The notes under the pieces were generated by a model. That model had not been told where the DNA came from. It saw only the letters and a list, made by a program, of their open reading frames with translations, and made no database searches. From contig CALAYC010000195.1 of assembly GCA_937894935.1 (NCBI GenBank), positions 1 to 26,893 on the forward strand: a stretch of DNA of 26,893 nucleotides, given 5' to 3'. Made by a program: the position numbers and the translations under genes. Shown in pieces: positions 1-8,525 of this stretch (position 1 is its first letter; each line of letters opens with the position of its first letter). The DNA is from an uncultured Verrucomicrobiota bacterium. GTDB lineage: Bacteria; Verrucomicrobiota; Verrucomicrobiia; Limisphaerales; JADLHS01.

Positions 1-876
1 GATTTTTTGCCCGACAGATTCGATGAAGTCATCACGCTTCGTCTCAAGGGCGAAGAACGCTCGTTTCTGCCTCGCCTTCACATCATGCGCGAGGCCGACG
101 CCAACCCGGTCGGCGTCGCCATCGTGCTTCACGACGTCACGCGTTTCCGTTTGCTGGACGATGCGAAAACGAATCTCGTCGCCACTGTCAGTCACGAATT
201 AAAAACGCCGCTCACCAGTGTTCGCATGGTGCTTCACCTGTTGCTCGAACGCAGTCTTGGCGAACTCAATGCAAAACAGGCAAAGTTGCTGGAAACCGCG
301 CGCAAGGATTCCGAACGCTTGCTTCGCATGCTCGATGCGCTGCTCGACATCGCGCGACTCGAAGCCGGCGCTGCGCCGGTCGCCAAAGAACGCGTCAGCC
401 CCGCGCAACTCGTCGAAAGCATTCGCGCCGAAGTCGAAGCGAACGTGACCGCTCATCAGATGAAACTTGTTTGTGAAGTTGCCCCTGCCCTGCCTGATGT
501 TCTGGTTGATCGCCAACAAATCAGCCCCGTTTTTCACAACTTCATTTCCAACGCCATCAAGCATTCACCAGCGGGTGGGACGATTCAGATCAGCGCCACA
601 GTTGCGGGCGAAGGCGACGTGCAATTCAGCGTGCGCGATGCAGGTCCGGGCATCGATCCCAAACATCAGAGCATGATTTTCGATCGCTTTTATCGCGTGC
701 CCGGCCAGACCAAACGCGGGGTCGGACTCGGTCTTTCCATTGCGCGCGAAATTGTTGTCGCTCACGGCGGACGCGTCGGCGTACGCAGTGAACCCGGCCA
801 CGGCAGTGAATTTTTCTTTGTATTAAGCGGCGCCGACAAACAGGAGAAACGCAAAAATGGTAGCGCTGAGATTTGA
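1..876 (+). CDS. Sensor histidine kinase, C-terminal part (5' end outside window)
   Basis: The frame is open to the first base, so the gene starts upstream of the window; the TTG at 7 is unlikely to be the true start. The visible part begins with the end of a PAS-like domain (AIVLHDVTRFRLLDDAK), followed by a HisKA dimerisation helix with the phospho-acceptor histidine in SHELKTPL. A complete HATPase domain follows, with N box (NAIKHSP), G1 (DAGPGI), F box (FDRFYR) and G2 (GVGLGLSIA). The layout resembles KinB/NtrY-like or PhoR-like kinases. Its cognate regulator is not obvious: the response regulator at 910-1599 converges on it and belongs more naturally with the kinase at 1609-3564. Its last codons contain a 14-bp match to a tRNA T-arm (see findings). 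Confidence 0.9.
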   Translation, partial: DFLPDRFDEVITLRLKGEERSFLPRLHIMREADANPVGVAIVLHDVTRFRLLDDAKTNLVATVSHELKTPLTSVRMVLHLLLERSLGELNAKQAKLLETARKDSERLLRMLDALLDIARLEAGAAPVAKERVSPAQLVESIRAEVEANVTAHQMKLVCEVAPALPDVLVDRQQISPVFHNFISNAIKHSPAGGTIQISATVAGEGDVQFSVRDAGPGIDPKHQSMIFDRFYRVPGQTKRGVGLGLSIAREIVVAHGGRVGVRSEPGHGSEFFFVLSGADKQEKRKNGSAEI

Positions 877-909
877 ACTCGCCCCAGCGAAGCGACCTTT
901 TCCGCACGA

Positions 910-1599
910 TTACGGCTGCAAGTTTTTCGACTCCATGTAACGAACTACTGCTTCGGTACGGGAACTCACATGGAGCTTTTCAAAGACGTGTTTCAGATGG
1001 CTGCACACCGTATCCACGCTGATTTCCAATTTATCCGCAATCAACTTATTGGAATATCCCTGCGACAACAGAACCAGAATCTGCTCCTCGCGCACCGAAA
1101 GCTTCGCGGTTTCATCACGGGTTTTCGCTTTGCGACGAAATGATTCAATAACCCGCCGCGCAATCTGACTCGTCATCGGAGCACCTCCTCGCAACACATC
1201 TAGCAGCGCGGCACGTAAGTCCGCCGGTTTGGTCCGCTTCAACAGATAACCATCCGCTCCGGCTTCCAACGCCATGAACACCAGTTCCTGATCGTCCATT
1301 GCGGTAAGAATTACGATCTGCGTTTGCGGCAAAAGTTCTTTCAGCCGGACCGTGCATTCGATGCCGGACATGCGCGGCAGAAAAATGTCCATGAGAATCA
1401 CGTCCGGAGCGACGGTCGGAATAATACGCACCGCTTCTTCGCCGGTCGTGCACGAGCAAACGCAGGTGAAGTCCGAAAACGAATTAATCAGACGCGTCCA
1501 GCTTTCGCGCACTTTGGGTTTGTCTTCCACCAACGCCACCTTGACGGGCGCGGCGGATGCTGCTGCCGGTTTGTTCGATTTGCTTTTCGTAGCAACCAT
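910..1599 (-). CDS. NarL/LuxR-family response regulator
   Basis: This 229-residue regulator has a receiver domain at about 19-140. The acidic pair is E25/D26, the phosphorylation site is D71 in the DVILMDIFLP stretch, the conserved Thr is T99, and the Lys is K121 in YLLKR. A LuxR-type helix-turn-helix follows at about 164-225 (LSVREEQILVLLSQGYSNKL region, then a recognition helix with TVCSHLKHVF). It starts with ATG 9 nt after the stop of the kinase at 1609-3564, whose HisKA_3 type is the usual partner of NarL-type regulators, so the two form a two-component system. It is the last gene of the minus-strand unit that also encodes the rhamnosidase. No clear terminator is visible in the 33 nt separating it from the convergent kinase gene. 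Confidence 0.93.
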   Translation of the reverse strand: MVATKSKSNKPAAASAAPVKVALVEDKPKVRESWTRLINSFSDFTCVCSCTTGEEAVRIIPTVAPDVILMDIFLPRMSGIECTVRLKELLPQTQIVILTAMDDQELVFMALEAGADGYLLKRTKPADLRAALLDVLRGGAPMTSQIARRVIESFRRKAKTRDETAKLSVREEQILVLLSQGYSNKLIADKLEISVDTVCSHLKHVFEKLHVSSRTEAVVRYMESKNLQP

Positions 1600-1608
1600 G
1601 GAACGAAA

Positions 1609-3564
1609 TCATTTACGAGCCAGCCAACGCGCGAATCGTCCCCGCGAACGTTGGAGTGGCACAACGAATTCCGTGCGACAGCCCGCGCCGGGTTGACTGA
1701 TAACCCGACAACTGCCGCCGAGTTCTTTCATGCGCCGCGTCAGGTTCGTCAGCCCATGACGATCACGATCAACCTGAGTTTGATCAAATCCTTTGCCGTT
1801 GTCCTGCACCACGAGGTGCAGTTTCTGGCCCGCACGATGAATTTGCAATGACAGTTCCGTCGCTCCGGAATGTTTTACCGTGTTGTTGATAGTTTCTTTG
1901 ATGGCCATCAGCAGATTGCGACGCAGCGGCAAATCCAACGGCGCCGCCGGCATTTCCGGATCTACTTCCAGCCGACACTGAATTCCCGTGGGCTTCAAAT
2001 AATCCTCCGCGTAACAACAGACAAACGCCGTGAAATCGCGCAACGTATCACGCGCCGGATTCACCGCCCACAACACTTCATCCATCGTCGCGAGCACCTG
2101 TCGCGCTTCTTCACAAATCCGCTCCAGTTGCGGACGCACCGGCGAATCACCGTCGAGTTCGCTTTGAACCACTTCACCGTGAAGCACCAATTGCGTCAGA
2201 CGCGAACCGATGTCGTCATGAATGTCGGCCGCGATGCGCGCGCGTTCTCGCTCCAGCAAAACCTGTTCTTTTCGTTGCAATGCAAGTTGCGCCAACAACC
2301 ACACACTGAAAATCGTCAACCCGCCCAGTAAGACCAGAATCGAAATCTGAAACCACGGTCGTTGCCAGAAACGAATCACCAACGGCTCCAGTTTCGGCAT
2401 GATGTTGACGTTCTGCGGCAGCGTCCAACGTGGCGGCACGCCAACGCGACCGACCACCACCGGCGTCGCCCAACCCGGCGCGGGGGTCAGAAATTTTTCT
2501 ACTCCTTTTGCGTCCGCCGGAGCGATGCGCCAGTTCGTATCCGATCCGAACTGCATCACTTCGCCATCGGTGAACTTAATCCACATCCCGAAAATCATTC
2601 CCGCATGGCTGAACGAATTGATCGCGCGCACCGTGATCACCTGTCGTCCCGGCGATAACAACGCCGCCACGTCGAATAGATAAATCTCACGCCACTCGGA
2701 GCCACGCCCGATTTCTCGACCATTGAGATACAGGATAAACTCGTTATCCGCCGTGAGACGCAGCCGAGCGCGAGCAACCGTTTTATTCGGTGGAATCTCA
2801 AACGCTCGCCAAAACGGACAAACCTGCTGATCGGACATTTGCGCTGCCCAAATCCAATCGCCCAGACTGAACGTCGGAACACTCGTCGGATCGGCTGCCA
2901 CCGAACCGGCCTCACTCGGCGCCGACAGCGGCAAAATCTCCAGCGGTTCGGACCAACGCGGCGGCACTCCCGAATGTCCCACCACACGCGCCGAAACCCA
3001 TTCCTCTCGAGCTTCAGTCAGATTTTCCCAGGCGTCGTCTTCTGTCGTCACAAGGCGCCAATCGGAATCCGATTTCACCTCCATGACCTGCTCATCGGCA
3101 AACTCAATGCGCAACCCGAAGGTCATTCCCGCGCGATCATTCAAATTCAGCGCACGAACCGCCAACACATGACGCCCCGGAGTCAGTTGCGCCGTGACAT
3201 CAAGCGTGTAAAGCCCCTCCCAATCCACACCGCCTCCCAGTTCCTTTCCATCGAGAAACAGTGAGAATTGATTATCCGCCGTCACCCACAGGACCGCGTT
3301 TGTGACCTGATTCGTCGGCGGCAAATCAATGGCGCGCCAGAAACGACAGAGCTGCCACTCATGTGTTTTCTCCGCCCAGATCCAGCTTCCGAGCTGCGGT
3401 GTAGGAGCGACCGGAGTTTCCGTTGCTGAAGTTGTCGGTTGTTGCGCTGCGGAGGATATCGTCAGCCATCCGCATAAGAATAGAAGCCCACCCCAAAGAC
3501 CAACGCTTCGTTTCCCGGCCGCACCAGGATTCAAAGAAAAAAAGTTTGGTCGTCGCCCGCTCAC
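1609..3564 (-). CDS. Membrane sensor kinase with twin galactose-binding-like ectodomains (HisKA_3 type)
   Basis: This 651-residue protein has a GTG start. In order it has an N-terminal hydrophobic/signal segment (about 20-40), ectodomain copy 1 (about 59-203), ectodomain copy 2 (about 234-380), a transmembrane helix (about 406-428), a HisKA_3 helix with H449 in DIHDDIG, and a HATPase domain with N box NNTVKHS (560-566), G1 DNGKGF and G2 HGLTNL. The two ectodomains are clear duplicates: both start (S/D)WIWA, share FWRA, TADN and (D/N)G(K/R)E, and end GVPPRW. The same fold pattern (ADNE, VNG, then W, then sDtsWk) occurs at 168-315 of the neighbouring rhamnosidase, suggesting a carbohydrate-binding sensor. 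It lies 65 nt downstream of the rhamnosidase gene and 9 nt upstream of its regulator. The sugar ligand is inferred, not shown. Confidence 0.9.
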   Translation of the reverse strand: MSGRRPNFFSLNPGAAGKRSVGLWGGLLFLCGWLTISSAAQQPTTSATETPVAPTPQLGSWIWAEKTHEWQLCRFWRAIDLPPTNQVTNAVLWVTADNQFSLFLDGKELGGGVDWEGLYTLDVTAQLTPGRHVLAVRALNLNDRAGMTFGLRIEFADEQVMEVKSDSDWRLVTTEDDAWENLTEAREEWVSARVVGHSGVPPRWSEPLEILPLSAPSEAGSVAADPTSVPTFSLGDWIWAAQMSDQQVCPFWRAFEIPPNKTVARARLRLTADNEFILYLNGREIGRGSEWREIYLFDVAALLSPGRQVITVRAINSFSHAGMIFGMWIKFTDGEVMQFGSDTNWRIAPADAKGVEKFLTPAPGWATPVVVGRVGVPPRWTLPQNVNIMPKLEPLVIRFWQRPWFQISILVLLGGLTIFSVWLLAQLALQRKEQVLLERERARIAADIHDDIGSRLTQLVLHGEVVQSELDGDSPVRPQLERICEEARQVLATMDEVLWAVNPARDTLRDFTAFVCCYAEDYLKPTGIQCRLEVDPEMPAAPLDLPLRRNLLMAIKETINNTVKHSGATELSLQIHRAGQKLHLVVQDNGKGFDQTQVDRDRHGLTNLTRRMKELGGSCRVISQPGAGCRTEFVVPLQRSRGRFARWLARK

Positions 3565-3629
3565 GAATCGTCAATCGCGAGCAGCATAGAACCGCTGCAC
3601 CGGTCCACCAAGATTCAAATCAACGCGCC

Positions 3630-6600
3630 TCATTCACCAGCCCGACTCCGGATAAGTGGATTTCCAGAGGTGGCCGGCGGTGACGGCGCAGTCCAGAAAT
3701 ATTTTCCCGAACCGACTTCGTAAACCGCGCAGTTGTTTGAAATCCCCACGAAGCTCACTCCGGGCGCATTCATCGCCGCAATTCCGCTCTCAATAATCGC
3801 CGCAAAATTCGTCGTCGGCAGATAAACAAGCGCCGTCGTGTTAGGCGGAATAACGGTCGTAAGTTCGAACGTGTTGCCCGTATTCGTCCACGCAGTCGCA
3901 ATCTTACCGCGCACCGATTCATAACTGGTCTTCGCCCACGTCAAACCAACTCCCGGCACGGGTTGAATTTTGATCGTGCGATAACCGGGACTGCCCGGCG
4001 AAATACCGCCAACGATACGATACAGATATTCGCCCACCGAACCGAACGCGTAGTGATTGAACGAATTCATCGTTACATCCTGAAACCCGCCCGTCGGCGT
4101 CCAGCCATCCCAACGCTCCCACATCGTCGTCGCACCCAACGTCACCTGATAAAGCCACGATGGATAACTCTCCTGCAACAGCAACGTGTAAGCGAGATCA
4201 TCACGTCCTGCCAGATGCAATCCGGGCAGCAATCGCGGCGTGCCGATGAATCCCGTCGCAAGATGATTGTTAAAATGTGCGATGCTGGCGACGAATTTTT
4301 GCGCCACCGCATCACGCAACGATTCCGGCGCCAGATTCATCGTGAATGCCAGCGCGTAGCCGGTCTGGCTACTGCCATCTTTGAACGAACCATCCGCATT
4401 GAAGAATGTCGCGAACGCCGCGCCGATGTTGCTTCGCAGATTTGAGTAAGCCGCCGCGTCCGCCGACCGACCAATCGCCTGCGCCATCTCGCTCATCGCT
4501 TGCGCGAAATATGCATAGTATGCCGTTGCATTAACTTTCTTGGTCGCACTTCCGCCCAGATTCAACCAATCGCCAAAATCGCCCGGCAGACTGTTGATGA
4601 CATAATTGACCGCATTCGCATTGAGAAACTCGCCGTAGCGTTTCATCGCGTCGTAGTGATCCGCGATGAAGTTCGTATCGCCGTATGTCTGATACATCAC
4701 ATACGGCGTAATCCACGCCGCATCGCCCCAGGCAATCGAACGCTCACCTGTCCCGATATCCGGAGCAACGTGCGCGTAAGAACCATCCGACAATTGCGCG
4801 TCCTGACAGAGCGTCACGAGATAACGACGGAAGAACGATTGCACATCGAAATTATACGCCGCCGTCGGCGCGAAGAATTGCGTGTCGCCTGTCCAACCCA
4901 ATCGCTCATCGCGTTGCGGACAATCCGTCGGCACTTCCACATAATTCCCCTTCTGCCCCCAGATGATGTTGTGAAACAACTGATTCACGAGCGGATTGGA
5001 ACATTTAAATTCTCCCGTCCGCTGCATATCCGAATGCACCACGATTCCCGTGATCGCATCCAAAGAAGGCGGCTCAGAAAGCCCGCGCACTTCGACATAG
5101 CGGAAACCGTGAAACGTAAAGAGCGGTTCAAACACCGTAACGCCGTTGGTGGCGAAGATAAAAAAGTCTGTTGCATTCGCGCCCCGCAAACTCGCGGTGT
5201 AAATCGTGCCATCGGGATTCAACATCTCCGCGTGTCGCACCGTGACGCGCTCCCCTGCCTTACCGCGCAGTGTCAGTCGCACCCAGCCCACCATGTTTTG
5301 CCCCATATCAAACGTGTAACAACCCGGCTTCGGCTCCGTCAGCTGGATTGCGCTGATGGTTTCAATAACTCGCGACGGCTCGGAATTGGCCGCCTGAATT
5401 TGCAAGCCGCCAACGCCCGGAAATTGATTCGCGTTGCCGTACAACGCATGCAAAACCGTCAACGGTTGCACGCCGTCCCCCAGATTCATCGTCGTGTTCT
5501 CGGCAAATGATTGCGTGCTGACGATTCCGCCCAGCTCGTAAACGAGCTTCAGCGTCTTCGCCACTCCGTAAATCGGATCACCGCCCATCGTCGCGTTGTT
5601 CACCGCGACGTTGAGCCGCTGATTGGTCACCAGTCCGGCAACCAGGCTGGTCGCATCGAAATAACCCAACGCCGCCGCATCCAATCCCACATTCACCGGC
5701 GACCATGTAGTCGCGTTGAAATTCGTCGTGTCCCAACCAGGCATTTCTAATCGCGCGTCGTATTCCGCTCCGATCAACAGGTCCGAAAATCGAATCGGCC
5801 CTTCGCTCGCTCGCCATGATCCATCGCTCACGACCAGCTCAGTGCTGCCATCGGCGAATTCCATCTGAAGTTGCACCAGCAACCGCGGTGTGCCGCCGTA
5901 ATTCAAGCGTCGGCCTTTGAATGCAATGACACTGGCATACCAGCCGTCACCCAGAATTGCGCCGACCACATTCGCGCCGTTCTGCAGCAAGTCCGTGACA
6001 TCATAGGTCTGATAGTGAACCCGCTTCTTGAATTCCGTCCAACCGGGCGTCAACACATCCTGCCCGACTTTCTGTCCGTTCAATCGCAGTTCATAAACAC
6101 CCAACGCCGTAACATAAGCCGTTGCACGCTTGAGCGGTCGATCCACCGTAAATTCTTTCCGCAAATACGTTGCCGGCACTCGTGGCACATCGTTCAACGC
6201 CGGCGTGCCCCATGGCGATCCTGTGCTTTCCGCCATCGCCCACGCAGCATCATTGAAATTCGTTTCCGTCCATCCGGGCGGCGCATTAAGCACCACTTTC
6301 CAGGACGTATCCACCGGCACATTGGAAACACTCCCGGAAGCGAACTGCACCACCAACCGACCAATCCCTCGCGCCGACAACGAATCCGTATTCGTCGCCG
6401 CCAACGCCAAAACATTCGTGCCGCCGTGCAACCAGGGCGTGACGTTAATTCGCGTCGTCCCTTCCCAACGTTTTGCGGTATTGGTCATCGCCACACCATT
6501 CACATACACGCCGCACTCGTTGTCTGCATACAGCACGAACGTGGCATTAGTGATGGCGGGCGACTCCGGCAAAACGATTCGTTTACGAAACGCCGCCCGA

Positions 6601-7145
6601 TTAATTCCCGAAACCGCCGGCGCCTGCGGATATCGCATCCAATTCAAACCCGAAGTCGTGAACAGCGTCTCGTTGGTCGCCTGCTGTGCGGCGTCATAAC
6701 CGATCCACTGCGCTGTCCACTCGCTTGGCGACAACAAACCCATCGACCATTTCGCCGGAGCACTCCACACAGACACCTGATCTGCGCCGTTGAACACTCG
6801 CACCTTCCAATAACAATGTTGTCCGCTGCTCAGCGGCAAACCGCCGTAACGAATGCCCACTGTTTCCGCGCTCACCACTTTTCCCGAATCCCACAAATCT
6901 CCCTCGTTCGCTGCAAGTCGCTCGAGCGATGTGGCGACCAGCAATTGATACGCGGTTTGCCGAAGCTGTCGTTCATCCGGTGTTGTGCTTTCCAGACGCC
7001 AGCTCAGTTCCGGTTTTAACACATCGATCCCGAGCGGATTGATGCGGGCTTCGCAGCGTAAAGCCACGGGAATTAATCCGGCCTGTGATTGTGAAATCAG
7101 AACGAAAGTTAGAAGCGCAAAACAACCGGCACGAAAAACGTTCAT
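3630..7145 (-). CDS. GH78 alpha-L-rhamnosidase, secreted
   Basis: This 1171-residue enzyme hydrolyses terminal alpha-L-rhamnose from glycans or glycosides. The ATG at 7145 was chosen because it overlaps the upstream stop (ATGA) and is followed by a signal peptide (MNVFRAGCFALLTFVLISQS). Domains: an N-terminal beta-sandwich (about 24-150, with KPELSWRLES and the SVWSAPAKW segment), an inserted galactose-binding-like domain (168-315), Bac_rhamnosid_N (about 325-500), a further beta-sandwich region, then the (alpha/alpha)6 catalytic barrel. The family signature DCPQRDERLGWTGD runs from D741 to D754 and carries the acidic catalytic residues. E1010 in TMWERW is the expected general base. A C-terminal beta domain follows. 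A stretch around 520-590 (NNATMGGDPIYGVAKTLKL) resembles an accessory sandwich seen in other large rhamnosidases. It is probably co-transcribed with the kinase and regulator. Confidence 0.95.
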   Translation of the reverse strand: MNVFRAGCFALLTFVLISQSQAGLIPVALRCEARINPLGIDVLKPELSWRLESTTPDERQLRQTAYQLLVATSLERLAANEGDLWDSGKVVSAETVGIRYGGLPLSSGQHCYWKVRVFNGADQVSVWSAPAKWSMGLLSPSEWTAQWIGYDAAQQATNETLFTTSGLNWMRYPQAPAVSGINRAAFRKRIVLPESPAITNATFVLYADNECGVYVNGVAMTNTAKRWEGTTRINVTPWLHGGTNVLALAATNTDSLSARGIGRLVVQFASGSVSNVPVDTSWKVVLNAPPGWTETNFNDAAWAMAESTGSPWGTPALNDVPRVPATYLRKEFTVDRPLKRATAYVTALGVYELRLNGQKVGQDVLTPGWTEFKKRVHYQTYDVTDLLQNGANVVGAILGDGWYASVIAFKGRRLNYGGTPRLLVQLQMEFADGSTELVVSDGSWRASEGPIRFSDLLIGAEYDARLEMPGWDTTNFNATTWSPVNVGLDAAALGYFDATSLVAGLVTNQRLNVAVNNATMGGDPIYGVAKTLKLVYELGGIVSTQSFAENTTMNLGDGVQPLTVLHALYGNANQFPGVGGLQIQAANSEPSRVIETISAIQLTEPKPGCYTFDMGQNMVGWVRLTLRGKAGERVTVRHAEMLNPDGTIYTASLRGANATDFFIFATNGVTVFEPLFTFHGFRYVEVRGLSEPPSLDAITGIVVHSDMQRTGEFKCSNPLVNQLFHNIIWGQKGNYVEVPTDCPQRDERLGWTGDTQFFAPTAAYNFDVQSFFRRYLVTLCQDAQLSDGSYAHVAPDIGTGERSIAWGDAAWITPYVMYQTYGDTNFIADHYDAMKRYGEFLNANAVNYVINSLPGDFGDWLNLGGSATKKVNATAYYAYFAQAMSEMAQAIGRSADAAAYSNLRSNIGAAFATFFNADGSFKDGSSQTGYALAFTMNLAPESLRDAVAQKFVASIAHFNNHLATGFIGTPRLLPGLHLAGRDDLAYTLLLQESYPSWLYQVTLGATTMWERWDGWTPTGGFQDVTMNSFNHYAFGSVGEYLYRIVGGISPGSPGYRTIKIQPVPGVGLTWAKTSYESVRGKIATAWTNTGNTFELTTVIPPNTTALVYLPTTNFAAIIESGIAAMNAPGVSFVGISNNCAVYEVGSGKYFWTAPSPPATSGNPLIRSRAGE

Positions 7146-8011
7146 GTGACCATCACTCGATAAAATTGTTGAAAATTCGTCACGAAGAGATTGCTGAAAA
7201 TAAACGCTCCTTCCGGATCCGGCGGATTTGTCGCCACGGAAACCCATTCAATCGGCGTCGCGAGATTCGTTGCCGTCACCAACACCGCCGGTTGCCCCGG
7301 CGTGCCGTAACCCGACAGAAAAAACTTCCCGTCCACAATTCCCGCACTTTCCACCGTCGCCGGCTCCCGTTCCGCGACAGGTGGCAGCAGCGGCGGCGAA
7401 AAGCGAATGTGATCAATGAACACCGTGTTATCGCCGCCTTGAAAATTGCTACCCGCGAAAGTCAGTATGTGATTCGTCGCCGTCGCAGTGAACGAAGCCT
7501 GATAATCCACGTATGTTGTTGCGCCAGCGCCCGGGTTGTAGCTCGCGATGACGTTGCCATCAATTTTGACGTCCCACGATTGTCCGCCGTGCTGATTTGA
7601 ACCAGGCCGCTGCGCGGCGGCGAAGCGAATCGTGTAATTACTCCCCGGCACGAAACCCGAAAACATCTGCGAAATCGTCCCCAGTCGCTGCACGAAAGCT
7701 GCCTGAGTTTCTTCCGGCGCATTCGGATTGGAAAACCCGCTGCCGTTTGCGATCAAACCCGAACCATTGTCTGTCGCGCCGGGAATATCATTCGTCGTAT
7801 TGTTTTTGATAACCTGCCATTGATAACTGATTGGCAGACCGCTGCTGAAACTCGCGATGAATTTCACGTCGCTCCCCACCACATCGACCGCCGTCACCGG
7901 CAATGTATTGGTCGTCAACACCGGCGCAGCCGAAGCAAATTGCGACGTCAATCCAACGAGAACCATCGCCCGCAGAATCCCGGATGGAAGCGACAACAAA
8001 AATCGATTCAT
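7142..8011 (-). CDS. Secreted Ig-like / galactose-binding-like protein
   Basis: This 289-residue protein is first in the rhamnosidase unit. I chose the ATG at 8011 because it begins a convincing signal peptide (MNRFLLSLPSGILRAMV onward to ASA|APV); an in-frame start at 8071 would put 20 charged residues in front. An N-terminal Ig-like stretch (SYQWQVIKN) runs into a galactose-binding-like domain (AAFVQRLGTISQMFSG, IRFAAAQRPG, FAGSNFQGGDNTVFIDHI). The C-terminal module (TNLATPIEWVSVATNP to FYRVMVT) is related to those of two other secreted proteins in this window. The stop overlaps the rhamnosidase start (ATGA), so translation is probably coupled. No catalytic residues were recognised; a carbohydrate-binding accessory role is inferred. 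Confidence 0.85.
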   Translation of the reverse strand: MNRFLLSLPSGILRAMVLVGLTSQFASAAPVLTTNTLPVTAVDVVGSDVKFIASFSSGLPISYQWQVIKNNTTNDIPGATDNGSGLIANGSGFSNPNAPEETQAAFVQRLGTISQMFSGFVPGSNYTIRFAAAQRPGSNQHGGQSWDVKIDGNVIASYNPGAGATTYVDYQASFTATATNHILTFAGSNFQGGDNTVFIDHIRFSPPLLPPVAEREPATVESAGIVDGKFFLSGYGTPGQPAVLVTATNLATPIEWVSVATNPPDPEGAFIFSNLFVTNFQQFYRVMVT

Positions 8012-8318
8012 GATGATGAAGAAGTCGCGACTCCGCCGCGATCGTAACAAGCCGCGGGTCAAAGCCTCCAACTTCGTGCCATGAGAAGCTTACGTCGGAC
8101 GCAATGGAGGCGGCTATACCCAATCACGGTGCTACGGGCATCACCGAAACAGGGGATGGTTCAAAAGCGGGCTAACAAGTTTCAGGCAGGACAAACGGAA
8201 AACGTATCAGCCATCAATCGTTTCATTCTCACCTGAAGCTATTATCAAGACGCGAACCTCTGATCTGATGGGATGTTAAGCAGATTGGCCGCGCTTTTCA
8301 GAATCTCGAAGGATGAAA
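8012..8318. other. Intergenic region upstream of the rhamnosidase unit
   Basis: This 307-nt stretch has no convincing gene; reading frames here lack a plausible start and composition. It must hold the promoter of the minus-strand rhamnosidase/kinase unit. A weak minus-strand match, TTGATA near 8245-8250 with TGAAAC 17 nt further on, is too poor to call. It also contains the sequence immediately 3' of tRNA-Pro; no hairpin followed by a T-run is visible there. Confidence 0.6.
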
Positions 8319-8396
8319 TGGTCGGGGCGGTGAGATTTGAACTCACGACCTCTTGTACCCGAAACAAGCGCGCTAGCCAAGCTACGCTACGCCCCG
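8319..8396 (-). tRNA. tRNA-Pro (anticodon CGG)
   Basis: Read on the minus strand, the acceptor arms CGGGGCG and CGCCCCG pair fully. The D stem is GCGT/GCGC, the anticodon stem CTTGT/ACAAG encloses TTCGGGT (anticodon CGG, decoding CCG), and the T arm GTGAG/CTCAC encloses TTCAAAT. The discriminator is A and the CCA end is encoded. The length is 78 nt including CCA. The gene diverges from hemG. Confidence 0.95.
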
Positions 8397-8410
8397 ACCC
8401 TTGGACGGAC

Positions 8411-8440
8411 AATCTAGCTAACTCATGCGTTTCAAATCAA
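8411..8440 (-). promoter_or_regulatory. Candidate sigma-70 promoter of tRNA-Pro
   Basis: On the minus strand, TTGATT (8440-8435) and TAGATT (8416-8411) are separated by 18 nt, placing the start about 7-8 nt before the mature tRNA. The layout matches the candidate promoter of tRNA-Ala at 18485-18514 (also an 18-nt spacer). It is a motif match only. Confidence 0.4.
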
Positions 8441-8525
8441 CGATGTTTTTTCCGGTTTTCTTCCGTAGCACTCCCCGCCAAGGAATCGCTTGCCCGTTTC
8501 CCGCCGCTCACCCAGTCTGAACAGC

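Noticed and set aside
4500..7019. Long plus-strand frames opposite the rhamnosidase
   Set aside because: They are Arg/His-rich shadows without a signal peptide or motif; the minus strand has a complete GH78 enzyme.
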